Shown: positions 34,384 to 44,100 of the stretch, piece by piece
How the letters are laid out: every line of letters begins with the position of its first letter
Numbering within the stretch: position 1 is the stretch's first letter
Made by a program: the position numbers and the translations under genes
Notes under the pieces: generated by a model
Databases searched by the model: none
What the model was told of the DNA's origin: nothing
What the model saw: the letters and a program-made list of their open reading frames with translations, nothing else
Assembly (NCBI GenBank): GCA_029240795.1
Contig: JARDZP010000009.1
Location: 1-46,400, forward strand
Direction of reading: 5' to 3'
DNA length: 46,400 nt
Source of the DNA: Haloplasmataceae bacterium
GTDB taxonomy: Bacteria; Bacillota_I; Bacilli_A; Haloplasmatales; Haloplasmataceae

Positions 34384-35199
34384 TTAAATAAGATTTTTAT
34401 CTTCAACTAATTTTAACAATAAACTTGAAGGATTAAAATTCAAGGATATTGAAATAAAATCTAAAAAATCAAAATAAGAAACTGTTTCAACACAAATAGG
34501 CATAAAAGCATGATTTACCCCACATAGTTCAGAACATTGACCATAATATATTCCATTAAAATTTGCATAAAATACATGCTCTGTTAATCTTCCAGGTATA
34601 GCATCAATTTTTATTCCTAATTGTGGAATAGCCCAAGAATGTATAACATCTTCTGATGTTATAGATGAATTGATATAAGCATTTGAAGGTAATAATAATC
34701 TTTTATCAACTGATAAAAGTCTAGCATCTGTAGCATTTGTATTGATTAAACTATCAAATACAAGTTTATTATGAATAAAATCAGAACCAAGTAAATTTAA
34801 ATTTAAATCATTACAAATATTAATACTATATTCATATGTCCAATACCATTGGTGTCCTATCACAAAGACATTAAATAATGTTTCAATATTATTTAAATTA
34901 TATTCTGCATTATAAATAAATCCAACAGCTGGTATAATTAAATAAATTACTACTAGAGTAGGAAATACTACGAATATAATATCTAATGTAGATTCTGTTT
35001 GTTTATTAAAGTATATTGGAAATTTATTTGACTCATGATTAAAATTTTCTATTATAAATATAATTAAAGCAATAATTATATACATAATTAATAATAATAT
35101 AATTACTGTCTCTTTGTATAACATTGCGATGTTAAACATTGTGTCATTTCCTATTTCACCAAAAAAAAAATAACTAAATATGTAATTAAAATTAAACAT
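34384..35199 (-). CDS. cox2: Cytochrome c oxidase subunit 2
   Basis: 271 residues from the ATG at 35199 (MFNFNYIF). The frame runs 12 codons upstream to a TTG at 35235 that lies inside the leader element, so I reject it. Cox2 holds the CuA centre and receives electrons from cytochrome c. Seen: GHQWYWTYEYSINICND, then DVIHSWAIPQLGIKIDAIPG and the CuA motif YGQCSELCGVNHAFMPI with both cysteines. Two N-terminal helices are present. Normal for the family. Confidence 0.98.
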   Translation of the reverse strand: MFNFNYIFSYFFFGEIGNDTMFNIAMLYKETVIILLLIMYIIIALIIFIIENFNHESNKFPIYFNKQTESTLDIIFVVFPTLVVIYLIIPAVGFIYNAEYNLNNIETLFNVFVIGHQWYWTYEYSINICNDLNLNLLGSDFIHNKLVFDSLINTNATDARLLSVDKRLLLPSNAYINSSITSEDVIHSWAIPQLGIKIDAIPGRLTEHVFYANFNGIYYGQCSELCGVNHAFMPICVETVSYFDFLDFISISLNFNPSSLLLKLVEDKNLI

Positions 35200-35227
35200 A
35201 CTTTTTTTAAAAAGATTAAATATAAAA

Positions 35228-35237
35228 GTAATCAATT
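35228..35237 (-). promoter_or_regulatory. Leader element AATTGATTAC before cox2
   Basis: Exact copy, 28 nt before the cox2 ATG at 35199. This spacing, equal to that of cob, nad2 and rpl32, supports the chosen start. Confidence 0.65.
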
Positions 35238-35260
35238 ATATAAAAATAGATAAACTATTT

Positions 35261-36031
35261 TTAAAAATTATAATAATAATTAGACAAATATCCCTTTTTA
35301 TATGAGTTCATAAATAAAAGAAAATAAAAAGCTGAAATTAAAAATGAATTGTCATTAGAAGGTATAGGGTAAGTAAAGTTTCTTATATTAGTATCTGTAT
35401 CTACAGGACCAATAACTGGTATTCTAAGTGAATTGCATTCTTTCACAGGACTAATCATTTTATTCGCATTAATTATAATAGCAACATCTGGTACTATATT
35501 TAAATTTTTAAAAAATAAATAAAAACTAAAAAATCGCCAGTACTTTTTTATTAATTTTAAATGTTTAAACCAATCTGTACCTGTCTCTTTAGTCTGAAAT
35601 GTAAAGAAAATTAAACGAAATAACAATGAAGTGAAATTAAAGTTATAATTTTTTTTCTTTTTTTCAGGAAATAAATCAGACAAAATTTCTAACGCCTGTA
35701 CATTAAAATTAGATAATAAACCATGACGCCAGTTATTAAATACAAAAGAATGATTATTTTTATAAATGTGATAAATAAAAAAGCCTACTATCTTTCTATT
35801 TAAAGAATGTAAATTACTATAATAAAAAAATAAATGACTGTTCTTATTTCCAACAGATTTTAAAAAAAGAGAAGCTTTTTTTAAAAAAAAAAGAGTAATT
35901 TCCAAATTTATTATATGTAAATTATTACGAAAGCCTAAAATAAAAAAATTATTTATAGGATAAATCTTTTGTTTGACTTCTCCTATATGTACACCCAATT
36001 CATATAATATATTTAAAACCTTTAAATTCAT
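35261..36031 (-). CDS. rps2: Ribosomal protein S2
   Basis: 256 residues. S2 sits between the SSU head and body. Features: YELGVHIGEVKQKIYPINNF near residue 10, resembling the GVHFGH start; FNNWRHGLLSNF, resembling the RWLGG-x-LTN block; and VPDVAIIINANKMISPVKEC with RIPVIGPVDTDTNIRNFTYP, matching PD...A-x-x-E-x-x-x-L-x-IP-x-x-x-x-x-DT-x-x-x-P-x-x-x-x-Y-x-IP-x-ND. Starts two bases after the nad6 stop. Confidence 0.93.
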   Translation of the reverse strand: MNLKVLNILYELGVHIGEVKQKIYPINNFFILGFRNNLHIINLEITLFFLKKASLFLKSVGNKNSHLFFYYSNLHSLNRKIVGFFIYHIYKNNHSFVFNNWRHGLLSNFNVQALEILSDLFPEKKKKNYNFNFTSLLFRLIFFTFQTKETGTDWFKHLKLIKKYWRFFSFYLFFKNLNIVPDVAIIINANKMISPVKECNSLRIPVIGPVDTDTNIRNFTYPIPSNDNSFLISAFYFLLFMNSYKKGYLSNYYYNF

Positions 36032-36033
36032 AA

Positions 36034-36654
36034 TTAATAAATATTACTATTGATAAGATAATGATTTCTAGCTAATTGGTTATATTGTTTCTTAGTAGAA
36101 AATCCCCTTTTAAAATTTGTTAAAAATATGGAACCTATCATAGCAACTAGTAGATTAAGACCTGACAACATTAATTGTATAGGATAATATTCAAACAACA
36201 TAACACCTAAAGACTCTACCATTAGAAATCTATAATATTCGTCTGACTTTAATACAAATATATTATATATGTATCTGATATTTTCCATAGTAAAAAAAAC
36301 TTTATTACTATCAAAAATAAGTAAATAATTATAAGAAAGACTTAAAAATAATTCCATAAATAAAATTATAAGAATAAAAACCCCTATAGTTAAATAAGTA
36401 AATTTATCAGTCTCTATTTTTTGAATATTTAACATCATAACTATAAATAAAAAAAGTACTGCAATAGCTCCAACATAAATGATTAAAAAAATAAAACCAA
36501 AAAAATCAATACCTAAAAGAATAAAAACAATAGAGACTGCAAAAAAAATAGAAATTAAAAATAAAACAGAATTAATTGGATTCAGAACAGAAATCATCAA
36601 GATTGACGATGAAATAATAAAGCTATATAACAATATCAAAAATATATTAAACAT
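36034..36654 (-). CDS. nad6: NADH dehydrogenase subunit 6
   Basis: 206 residues, five membrane helices. Nad6 contains the pi-bulge helix of complex I. Diagnostic YVGAIAVLFLFIVMMLNIQK near residue 59-78 matches the family block. Order cox3-nad6-rps2. The plus-strand frame over its 5' end is a shadow. Confidence 0.97.
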   Translation of the reverse strand: MFNIFLILLYSFIISSSILMISVLNPINSVLFLISIFFAVSIVFILLGIDFFGFIFLIIYVGAIAVLFLFIVMMLNIQKIETDKFTYLTIGVFILIILFMELFLSLSYNYLLIFDSNKVFFTMENIRYIYNIFVLKSDEYYRFLMVESLGVMLFEYYPIQLMLSGLNLLVAMIGSIFLTNFKRGFSTKKQYNQLARNHYLINSNIY

Positions 36655-36680
36655 ATATTTTATTATAAAATAATAAAGAG

Positions 36681-36690
36681 GTAATCAATT
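36681..36690 (-). promoter_or_regulatory. Leader element AATTGATTAC before nad6
   Basis: Exact copy, 26 nt before the nad6 ATG, 14 bases after the cox3 stop. Confidence 0.65.
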
Positions 36691-36704
36691 TTTATAAACA
36701 ACTT

Positions 36705-37697
36705 TTAAACTTTAAGTTCTTGACCATTAACAAAAAATGTGAAATTAGTTACGATTCTGAAATAAGAATGGTATGGGTTTTCTGTTTGACCATAGTTATA
36801 ATTTAGTAAATATAATGAGACATATAATAATATCCAAATAATATCAACAAAATGCCAATATACAAGTGCCAAACCATAACCAAGATTTCTTTCTTGACTG
36901 AAATGATAATAATATAATCTGTCATGTTGAAAGTTTAAAAATAACATACCAATAATAACGTGAGCTCCATGAAAACCAGTCATTAAATAGAATATAGAAC
37001 CAAAAACACTATCAGAAATATCAAATAAAAGATGCATATATTCTTCTAATTGCATAATTAAAAACAAATAACCGAATAAAATACAAAGTACAGAATAAAA
37101 AATTGAAAGATGCCAATCTTTCATTTTCATCCAATAATGAGCAGCATTACCTAAATAACCAGAAGTGATTAAAACAAGAGTAGCAATTAATGGTTTCTTA
37201 TACCATATAGACATTTCCAATCCAAAAGGAACAGATCTACCACCTAAAAGACCAGGTAAATGAAAGAATCTATCAAAATATGTCCAAAAAAAACCAGCAA
37301 ATAATAAAATTTCAGAGACTAAAAATAAAATGAAACCTGCAACTAATGTCTTTCTTACTTTTCTATTATATCTACCAAAAACCATAGATTCTTTTAACAT
37401 ATCAAAAAACCAGCCAAAAACATTATAAATTAATAATACAAGTGAAATAATTAATAATGTACCTGTATGTTCATATTTATTTAGAAATAAAACTAAATAA
37501 AACATCATTAGAAATGTAAAACCACATATATAAAAAGGCCAGCGAGTATATGGAATATCATTAAAATAATGATAATATTTTCTTTCATTTACAAACTGTA
37601 CATCTTCTTCAATATAATTATTAAGAATTTTTCTTTCTTCTTTTTCTAATAAACCTAAGCTATTATAAATCTTATCATTAAGTATATACTTTTTCAT
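36705..37697 (-). CDS. cox3: Cytochrome c oxidase subunit 3
   Basis: 330 residues from the ATG at 37697 (MKKYILND). The frame continues 34 codons upstream, but that part reads through the 30-bp repeat into tRNA-Phe. Cox3 stabilises complex IV. The N-terminal extension of about 60 residues before PYTRWPFYICG is longer than usual (about 10-15). Signatures: FAGFFWTYFDRFFH, HYWMKMKDWHLS, and GFHGAHVIIGMLFL with the histidines, then LVYWHFVDIIWILLYVSLYL at the C-terminus. Confidence 0.98.
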   Translation of the reverse strand: MKKYILNDKIYNSLGLLEKEERKILNNYIEEDVQFVNERKYYHYFNDIPYTRWPFYICGFTFLMMFYLVLFLNKYEHTGTLLIISLVLLIYNVFGWFFDMLKESMVFGRYNRKVRKTLVAGFILFLVSEILLFAGFFWTYFDRFFHLPGLLGGRSVPFGLEMSIWYKKPLIATLVLITSGYLGNAAHYWMKMKDWHLSIFYSVLCILFGYLFLIMQLEEYMHLLFDISDSVFGSIFYLMTGFHGAHVIIGMLFLNFQHDRLYYYHFSQERNLGYGLALVYWHFVDIIWILLYVSLYLLNYNYGQTENPYHSYFRIVTNFTFFVNGQELKV

Positions 37698-37720
37698 TGA
37701 TAAGTAAATTGAAATAAAAT

Positions 37721-37750
37721 TATAATAGGCTCGTGACCGAAGAAACAATC
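37721..37750 (-). promoter_or_regulatory. 30-bp repeated leader element, cox3 copy
   Basis: Differs from the copy at 38757-38786 at only two positions. It lies 23 nt before the cox3 ATG and directly after tRNA-Phe. The core CTTCGGTCACGA can form a small hairpin with loop GTCA. It occupies the place that TAATTGATTAC holds before other genes. Confidence 0.75.
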
Positions 37751-37767
37751 TAATACAAAAAAATAAA

Positions 37768-37840
<73 letters not shown>

Positions 37841-37932
37841 TAGTGTAAACATACTACTTACTTATGTAAACTATAAAGTACAAATTTACTGTTAATTATT
37901 AATAATAAATGAAGTACATAATAAATAATAAA

Positions 37933-38213
37933 TTATATCTTTATTAAATAATCCATATCTACTATATCAGGTATAACTAAGGATAAGTCATCCTCTTTTT
38001 CATTTATGGGTAAAAACTTAACTGTCCGACTAAATGATTCTCTGTTCTTTGATATATAATTTAAAATTTCATTATTAAAATTAACTTTAAATTCAAAAGA
38101 ATCAGAAGATAAAGCAATTGGAGGAGAAGTGATGTTCTGAACTCTACCAGAACCTAAATAATCACTATTAGCAAAAAGCAATGAAGATTATCAGAACAAT
38201 TACTATGAGTCAT
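37933..38213 (-). pseudogene. Unidentified small ORF with one frameshift (orf82')
   Basis: An 82-codon frame (TTG start) runs from 37933 to 38181. An ATG at 38213 (MTHSNCSDNLHC) opens a frame that would join it if one base were added to the T5 run near 38170-38180. The protein is acidic to neutral and soluble, with SGRVQNITSPPIALSSDSFE and INEKEDDLSLVIPDIVDMDY, unlike the Lys/Phe-rich neighbours. No family is recognised. A degenerate TATAATA-like element at 38231-38237 lies 17 nt upstream. It may be a decayed gene, an edited or frameshifted gene, or part of one gene with the ORF upstream. Confidence 0.4.
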
Positions 38214-38257
38214 ATTTTTAACCCTACACTTATAATAACGATCGACAGTATTTGTTA

Positions 38258-38736
38258 TTACAAATAAATGTTTTTCTGCTTGTATTGATAATTTCTTATA
38301 TTTCCTAAAAAAATGTAGTTTTCTGGCAAATTAGAAAAAGACTCTTTAGCTCTTTCTAACTCATCAATAAAATGATTCTTCTCTTCTATACTAAGAGTAT
38401 GTTGAAGAGATATTAAGTGTTGTAAAGGTTCAATTCCTATTCTACCAGATTGTACTGCCTCCATTAACATATTTGTGCAAGAAAAGTTCCTTAATTTCAT
38501 GTTTAAATCTCCTGTCTCAGATATTACTTGATAATTCTCATAAGAAAAGTTTTCATATTTAACAGTTAACTTAAGCATTTCATGTTTAAAAAGAACGAAG
38601 TCAAGAGCTGAACGAGTAGTAGCAAAAGAAACAAAAGAATCAATATTGCTCATATCTTCTATCTTAGGTGTATGTAATTCAAAATTACCTTCATTAAGAG
38701 ACTCTTTAAAAAAGATTTTTTAGTATTTTTATTCAT
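38258..38736 (-). pseudogene. Unidentified ORF with one frameshift (orf131')
   Basis: The 131-codon frame from ATG 38653 extends upstream without stop to about 38720. An ATG at 38736 (MNKNTKK) opens 25 codons in another frame and would join it if one base were added to the A6 or T6 run near 38713-38722, giving MNKNTKKIFFKESLNEGNF. The restored protein would be about 158 residues, soluble, with a helical Glu-rich segment (LSIEEKNHFIDELERAKESF). Composition differs from neighbouring genes. No family recognised. The 30-bp repeat lies 20 nt before ATG 38736, as in the cox3 leader, which suggests that this is the intended start. Confidence 0.5.
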
Positions 38737-41029
38737 AGAAAAGAAAAAATAAAAGGTATAATAGATTCGTGACCGAAGAAACAATCGAAATTCTTAAGTA
38801 GGATAGAGAAGGATTCGAACCTCCGACAACTTGCATTCCAAACAAGCACATTTGACCACTCTGTCCATAGTTCTTTAAATTTTTCATAAAATTATTTTTA
38901 GAATTGCTTATGATAATTGAACTCTTTTGAAGAGTTTCTGAATTTAGAATTAAATTATCTGTTTTATAATAATCCTCAATATTTTCAGATTTAAAATTAT
39001 AATTAATATAATTAAGATGACTGTAAGAAACAGATAAATTAATATTTTTAAAAAATGAACCTACATTTATATAAGGATAAATATCTATAAATATGTTATT
39101 TTTACCTATTAATAACTCACAATTAATAGAAGAAAAAAACAAATTCAAAATATTTTTATTATCCTTAAACTTAGATAATATTTTATATAAGTCATTATTA
39201 AAATTTAAAAAAAGCTCTTTAATACTAAAAAATTGAGTTGGAATACTGGAAACTGAAATATTAGTATACTGTGAATATCCTAACATATTACTAAAAAACA
39301 ATTTTTCCTCAAAAAAAGAAGTAGAAGGAATAATAAAACTAGAAATTTTCTTTATTTTCTCATCTATATTTGTACCATGATAAATAACAGTACTAGCTTG
39401 TTTATAATTTTCCTCAGATTCTTTAGAATACTCCATGTTATACATATATAATACACTACCAAAATAGTCATTTTTTTTATAATTATTTACATTAGAAATA
39501 TCGTAGCCTAAATCAAAGAAAGTTACGGAACTAGAATTAGGCAGTATAGAAGAATAATTTAAATTTATTTTTCTTAGATAATCTAAATGAGAGAACAGAC
39601 TGTTGTTTATATGAGAACCTACACCATTTATGAATCTGTTAGACTTGCTTAAAAACAAATAATAACTATAAAAATGTTTAGCCTCTAAAATATTAAAAAG
39701 AGTAAGACTATTATTAGACAAATGAAAAAAATCATAGTTTAAATTTATATTTGGTCCAATATATGAAATTTTAACATTGTTACCATTATTTAGTTTTAAT
39801 TTTTTGATACGACTATTTAAAACTGGATTTTCTTTCTTTAAGTTAATGTTATTAAATAGATAAAGATTGTTATTGGAAAACTCATTTAAATTACAGTTTA
39901 GTAAATAATTTAATCTAAAATCTGGATTAAAAAGTTCACTTCCTTTATAAGTAATATTATTTATTCCTAAATAAGAAAAAAAGTTATAAATAATGAAAAA
40001 ATCTAATGCAGAAGTAAAATGGTTACTTAACTCAATATTAACAAATTTTCTTAAATTTTTTTTATAATTTATTAATCTATTTGATAACTCAGAAAAAAAA
40101 CGTTGGTAACTAATAGTAACTAAAGGTTCATATTTACTAACTCTAAACATAGGATATACAATACGGTTTTTCTTTAGACCTTCATAAGAAAAACGAATTT
40201 TATCAGTAATCCATTCCTCATTTAAATAATCATTTCTTTTAGGTAATATACGCATTATTTCATTACCTTTAACATCAACTCTAATATTACTGCCTAAGGA
40301 ATCAAATATATCTATTGACTCTATACTTTTTAATTCCCAAGCTCTAGCTTTAAAAGCATAACTTTTTGAAGTTAAAGCTCCTACAGGGCACAAATCAACA
40401 ATGTTACCAGAAAGCTCATCAATAAATGGTTGTTTATAATAACTACCTATCTCAGTCATTTTACCTCTACCAAGAGTTCCTAACATATAATTTCCTACTA
40501 CCTCTTCAGAAAAACGTACACATCTTGTACAATGTATACAACGAGTCATTATAGTTTTTACTACCGGACCCATAAAAAGATCCTGCACTGATCTTTTTAT
40601 CTCACTAAATCTACCTCTATCACTACCAAACGTTACTGCTTGATCTTGTAAATCACACTCAGAACCTTGATCACATATAGGACAATCTAATGGATGATTA
40701 ATTAATAAAAATTCCATTACATTTTCACGTGCTTGTTTAACAAAAAAAGAATTTACATAAATCTGCATTTTTTTCATTATAGAAGTAGCACATGCTATAA
40801 CAGGTTTAAATGAAGATTTTAACTCTACCATACACATTCTACAATTACCTGCAACAGACAATTTATCATGATAGCAAAAGCGAGGAACACTTATATTCAA
40901 AAACTCACAAAACTGAAGAATTGTTAAAGACATAGTACTAGACCAATTATCTACAAATATCTTTTTATCGTTTATTAAAACAAAATTATTAACATCGAAA
41001 TTTAAATATTTAGGAAATTTACTAATCAT
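38729..41029 (-). CDS. nad11: NADH dehydrogenase subunit 11 (75 kDa)
   Basis: About 720 residues from ATG 41029 (MISKFPKYLN) up to the downstream tRNA, in a frame that stays open to 38729. The longer upstream frame reads through tRNA-Ser(GCU) and is rejected. Nad11 carries clusters N1b, N4 and N5. Seen: CYHDKLSVAGNCRMCMVE for the [2Fe-2S] cluster, HPLDCPICDQGSECDLQDQ, and MTRCIHCTRCVRFSEEVVG. The C-terminal molybdopterin-like domain is diverged. No stop occurs before the tRNA-Ser(GGA)-like sequence at 38800-38873: the frame translates through it. The real end is therefore unclear; processing at the tRNA could leave a TA completed to TAA by a 3' A. Confidence 0.95.
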   Translation of the reverse strand: MISKFPKYLNFDVNNFVLINDKKIFVDNWSSTMSLTILQFCEFLNISVPRFCYHDKLSVAGNCRMCMVELKSSFKPVIACATSIMKKMQIYVNSFFVKQARENVMEFLLINHPLDCPICDQGSECDLQDQAVTFGSDRGRFSEIKRSVQDLFMGPVVKTIMTRCIHCTRCVRFSEEVVGNYMLGTLGRGKMTEIGSYYKQPFIDELSGNIVDLCPVGALTSKSYAFKARAWELKSIESIDIFDSLGSNIRVDVKGNEIMRILPKRNDYLNEEWITDKIRFSYEGLKKNRIVYPMFRVSKYEPLVTISYQRFFSELSNRLINYKKNLRKFVNIELSNHFTSALDFFIIYNFFSYLGINNITYKGSELFNPDFRLNYLLNCNLNEFSNNNLYLFNNINLKKENPVLNSRIKKLKLNNGNNVKISYIGPNINLNYDFFHLSNNSLTLFNILEAKHFYSYYLFLSKSNRFINGVGSHINNSLFSHLDYLRKINLNYSSILPNSSSVTFFDLGYDISNVNNYKKNDYFGSVLYMYNMEYSKESEENYKQASTVIYHGTNIDEKIKKISSFIIPSTSFFEEKLFFSNMLGYSQYTNISVSSIPTQFFSIKELFLNFNNDLYKILSKFKDNKNILNLFFSSINCELLIGKNNIFIDIYPYINVGSFFKNINLSVSYSHLNYINYNFKSENIEDYYKTDNLILNSETLQKSSIIISNSKNNFMKNLKNYGQSGQMCLFGMQVVGGSNPSLSYLRISIVSSVTNLLYLLFFLFYE
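38757..38786 (-). promoter_or_regulatory. 30-bp repeated leader element, orf131' copy
   Basis: 28 of 30 bases match the cox3 copy. It begins 13 bases after the tRNA-Ser(GGA)-like sequence and ends 20 nt before ATG 38736. The two copies are direct repeats 1036 bp apart. Confidence 0.75.
38800..38873 (-). tRNA. tRNA-Ser (GGA)-like sequence, defective acceptor
   Basis: Anticodon arm CTTGT-TTGGAAT-GCAAG gives GGA. T-arm and a serine-like AGAGTGGTC D-loop are present. The 3' acceptor strand TCTATCC has no good 5' partner: CTATGGA pairs at 3-7 but leaves the wrong spacing to the D-stem, and the frame consistent with the D-stem (GAACTAT) pairs at two positions. Discriminator T. tRNA-Ser(UGA) can read all UCN, so this may be a decaying copy or a heavily edited tRNA. 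It overlaps the open frame of nad11. Confidence 0.55.
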
Positions 41030-41076
41030 ATTCGTTAAAAAAAAATAATAATAATTTATAAAAAATAAAATTATCA

Positions 41077-41151
41077 AGAAAAGAATAGGATTCGAACCTA
41101 CGATGTATTGGTTTAGCAAACCAACCCTTTAGACCACTCAGGCATCTTTTT
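41077..41151 (-). tRNA. trnS: tRNA-Ser (GCU)
   Basis: Anticodon arm TTGGT-TTGCTAA-ACCAA gives GCU. Acceptor positions 2-7 pair (AAAAGA/TCTTTT); position 1 is A opposite C72. Discriminator T, not the usual G. Short variable region. Lies between rps7 and nad11. Confidence 0.92.
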
Positions 41152-41187
41152 GTTTTAAATAAAAACCAAACATAATTTTATACAGAA

Positions 41188-44100
41188 TTAAAAATGGTAA
41201 CCCCGCATTTTTCTAAAACTCATAAATTTTAATAACTTATTATATTTAAAATCATTTTTTCGAGTACCTTTTTTAAAAAAACGTCTTTTTTGAAAAGCAT
41301 TTTCTAAGTTTTCTTTTAAATCTTTCTTTATTTTACCTTTAATAAAAAAATAAGAGACAAATAAATTATAAAGAAGAAAAGAACTGTCTACTTTATTATT
41401 TTTTTTTAATTTTCTAAGTAGCTCTTTACTACGTATATTTTTAGCGATATTACGCATAGAAAGACTTAATCTCTTATTAAGAGGTGTAATTCTAGGAAAT
41501 ACAAAAGTCTTAAATTTCTTTTTATGTTTAATATACTCAAACATTGGTTGACTATTATAAATAGCCTGAAAAAAAAAAAATATAGGGTTGTTAGTAGTAA
41601 ACTCTTTTATAAAATAAAGACTGTGATTAAATATATATTCAGCTTTTCCTCTTTTACCTTCTCTAATTAAAAAGCCTATAAATTTAAAGTATAACGAGTT
41701 AACATTCCAGTACATATAAAAATGATCTCTATTACTATTACTAACTACTTCAACTAATGATGGTTTAGGGTAATAAAAAATAATATTAATATATAAATTA
41801 TTAGCTCTGAATTTATTAATAATAAAACTAATATGTCTATGTTGATCATTTAATTTATTAATGTAATAGTTAATTTTGTCTGCATAATTCATACTAATAA
41901 TAGAATTATTTAAGAATTTTAACTTAATTATTCTTTTTTTCCTATCCATTTTTTTTTTTTTTATGATTTGTTTCTTTTTAATAATATTTTGTTTTACCTT
42001 ATATTTGTTTATACTTCTTTTCTTATGTTTTTTTTTAAAATATATACCTTTATATTTATTAGAGAATATTTTCAATAATTTGTAAGTATCTTTAAATTGT
42101 GACTTCATTTTACCTAAAAACATAAATCTTTTCAAATATAAATAATCTATATTACGAGCCCTACAATCAAGATTTTTTTTACTAAATGATAAACGAGATC
42201 TTAAAAATCTAACAAATAATATTTTATTATTTAACTCCTCAAATAGATCTTTATGCACTAAATGTAAATTATCTTTATACTTCTTCTTATCTTTAGATTG
42301 AAGTTTTAATTTAATTCTCTTTTTATCACCATTACTAATTTTATTTCTATTCTTCTCTTCTAATTTATTTTTGTAATTACTAGTTTTTTTATCTAACTTT
42401 TTTTTCATTTTTCTTTTTTTTTCTTTTTTTTTTAATTCAAGAGCTTCTTGTTTTAAAGATTCTTTTAAATCCTCTTTTTCTTCTTTTTCTTTAATGAACA
42501 TTTCTGGAATAAGTTTTAAACCACTATAATTGTCAAGTATATTATTTACATAAAGAAAATTAAAATATTTAATGTCTTTGCTTGAAACAAAAACTTTTAT
42601 GTTTTTAATATAAAAAAAATTATTTGATAAAATAATTTTTTTCTTTTTTTTACCTTTAAATAGTTTTTTTTTATTTAAATAACTAGTGGCATATTTAGTT
42701 TGCAACTTATCTTTCAAATACCCAATATGAGATATATTTTTACTCTTGATTAACTTTTTTTTTTTAGCAAAGACACCATTAAAAATATTTCGTTTAGGAG
42801 TCTTTTTACAAGTTATATAAGAATATTTTTTTTTTCCTTTAATATATTGAGAAATTGAGTTACTTATTAATTTAAGAGCATTTCTTCTCAACTTAAAAAG
42901 ATATAAAAAAGGTATACCTGCAAATCTTCTTATAAAATATTTATAAGACTTTCTAGGAAATTTAGATCTATTTTTTTCTCTTCTAAGTCTTTGCTGACGT
43001 GACAAAAAAGAATAAAAAGCTTTCCTAGGACTTATAATAAGATATTTAGATTCCTTTTTTAAGTTAATAAAAAAATTAATACTATCCTTATTGTATTTTT
43101 CATTTAATTTATTAAAAAACAAATCTGACTTCTTTAAATATATTTGATTTAAAGAGTCGAAATTTTGTTCTACATTAATTAATCTTTCCAATAGCTTTAA
43201 TCTTAAAATCATTTTTTTGTTTTTATTTTTTTTCTTAGTCTTATATTTTAAAAAAGTACTAAATAATTCGAATTTATCTTTATCACTTAATTTATTAAAA
43301 AGTTTATATTTTCTTTGTAATGAATAAAAAAATCTCTCATAAGTAGAACTATAAAATTTTCCGTCTTTTTGTCTGTCTAGTTTATCAAAAAGATAATGAA
43401 TATATTTTACATATTTCCCTTTTCTTACATTTTCCTTTGTTTTTTTTCTTTTTTTCATTTTCATCTTTTTAACTTTAAAAGCCAGTACTTTTTGTTTCAG
43501 TGTTGTCTTAAGAACTTTAGAAAATAAATTTAATTTTTTTATCTTCCTCTCTAAGCCAGAAGTCCTAAAAAGAAGATTCCTTTTTATTTTTCTAAAAGAA
43601 GAAATTTTCAAAAAAGATTGAAAAAATTCCTTTCTTTTACTATCAGATAATTTATTAAAATAATTTATTAAATTATTATTAAAGTAATACTTAAATAAGT
43701 CATTAAAAAGATTAATTTTGCTATTTGAGATGAAATTATTATATCTATTGTAAAAAATAGTAGAAAAAGGCAAAAGACGAAAAAGATTGAAGTTTCTATT
43801 AATATTTTGATTTTTTATATCTTTTAATCTTAAAAATAAATATTTATATTTTAAATAACTATTTAATAAGTTTTCTTTATTATATTTCAAACTATTAATG
43901 GAAAAAAAAAACTGATTAAGTTTAAAAGAAAAAATATTTTTATCTTTCTCTTCTGTTTTATTAATTAAATTATTTAAAGTTTCATCAGATAAAGTAGAAA
44001 GAGTCAAGTTGAAGATAGAAGTGTTCTGTAGCTTAGAAGTCTGATTTACATTTCTTAACTTACTTACTCTGTCAATCTTTTGCGTAACTGTTTCGTTAGG

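Noticed and set aside
34384-35235. cox2 start at 35235
   Set aside because: It needs a TTG codon inside the leader element. The ATG at 35199 gives the same leader spacing as other genes.
36479-36673. 64-codon plus-strand open frame inside nad6
   Set aside because: Shadow of nad6, low-complexity Lys/Ile.
38729-41119. nad11 start at 41119
   Set aside because: The first 30 residues translate tRNA-Ser(GCU). The ATG at 41029 follows that tRNA.
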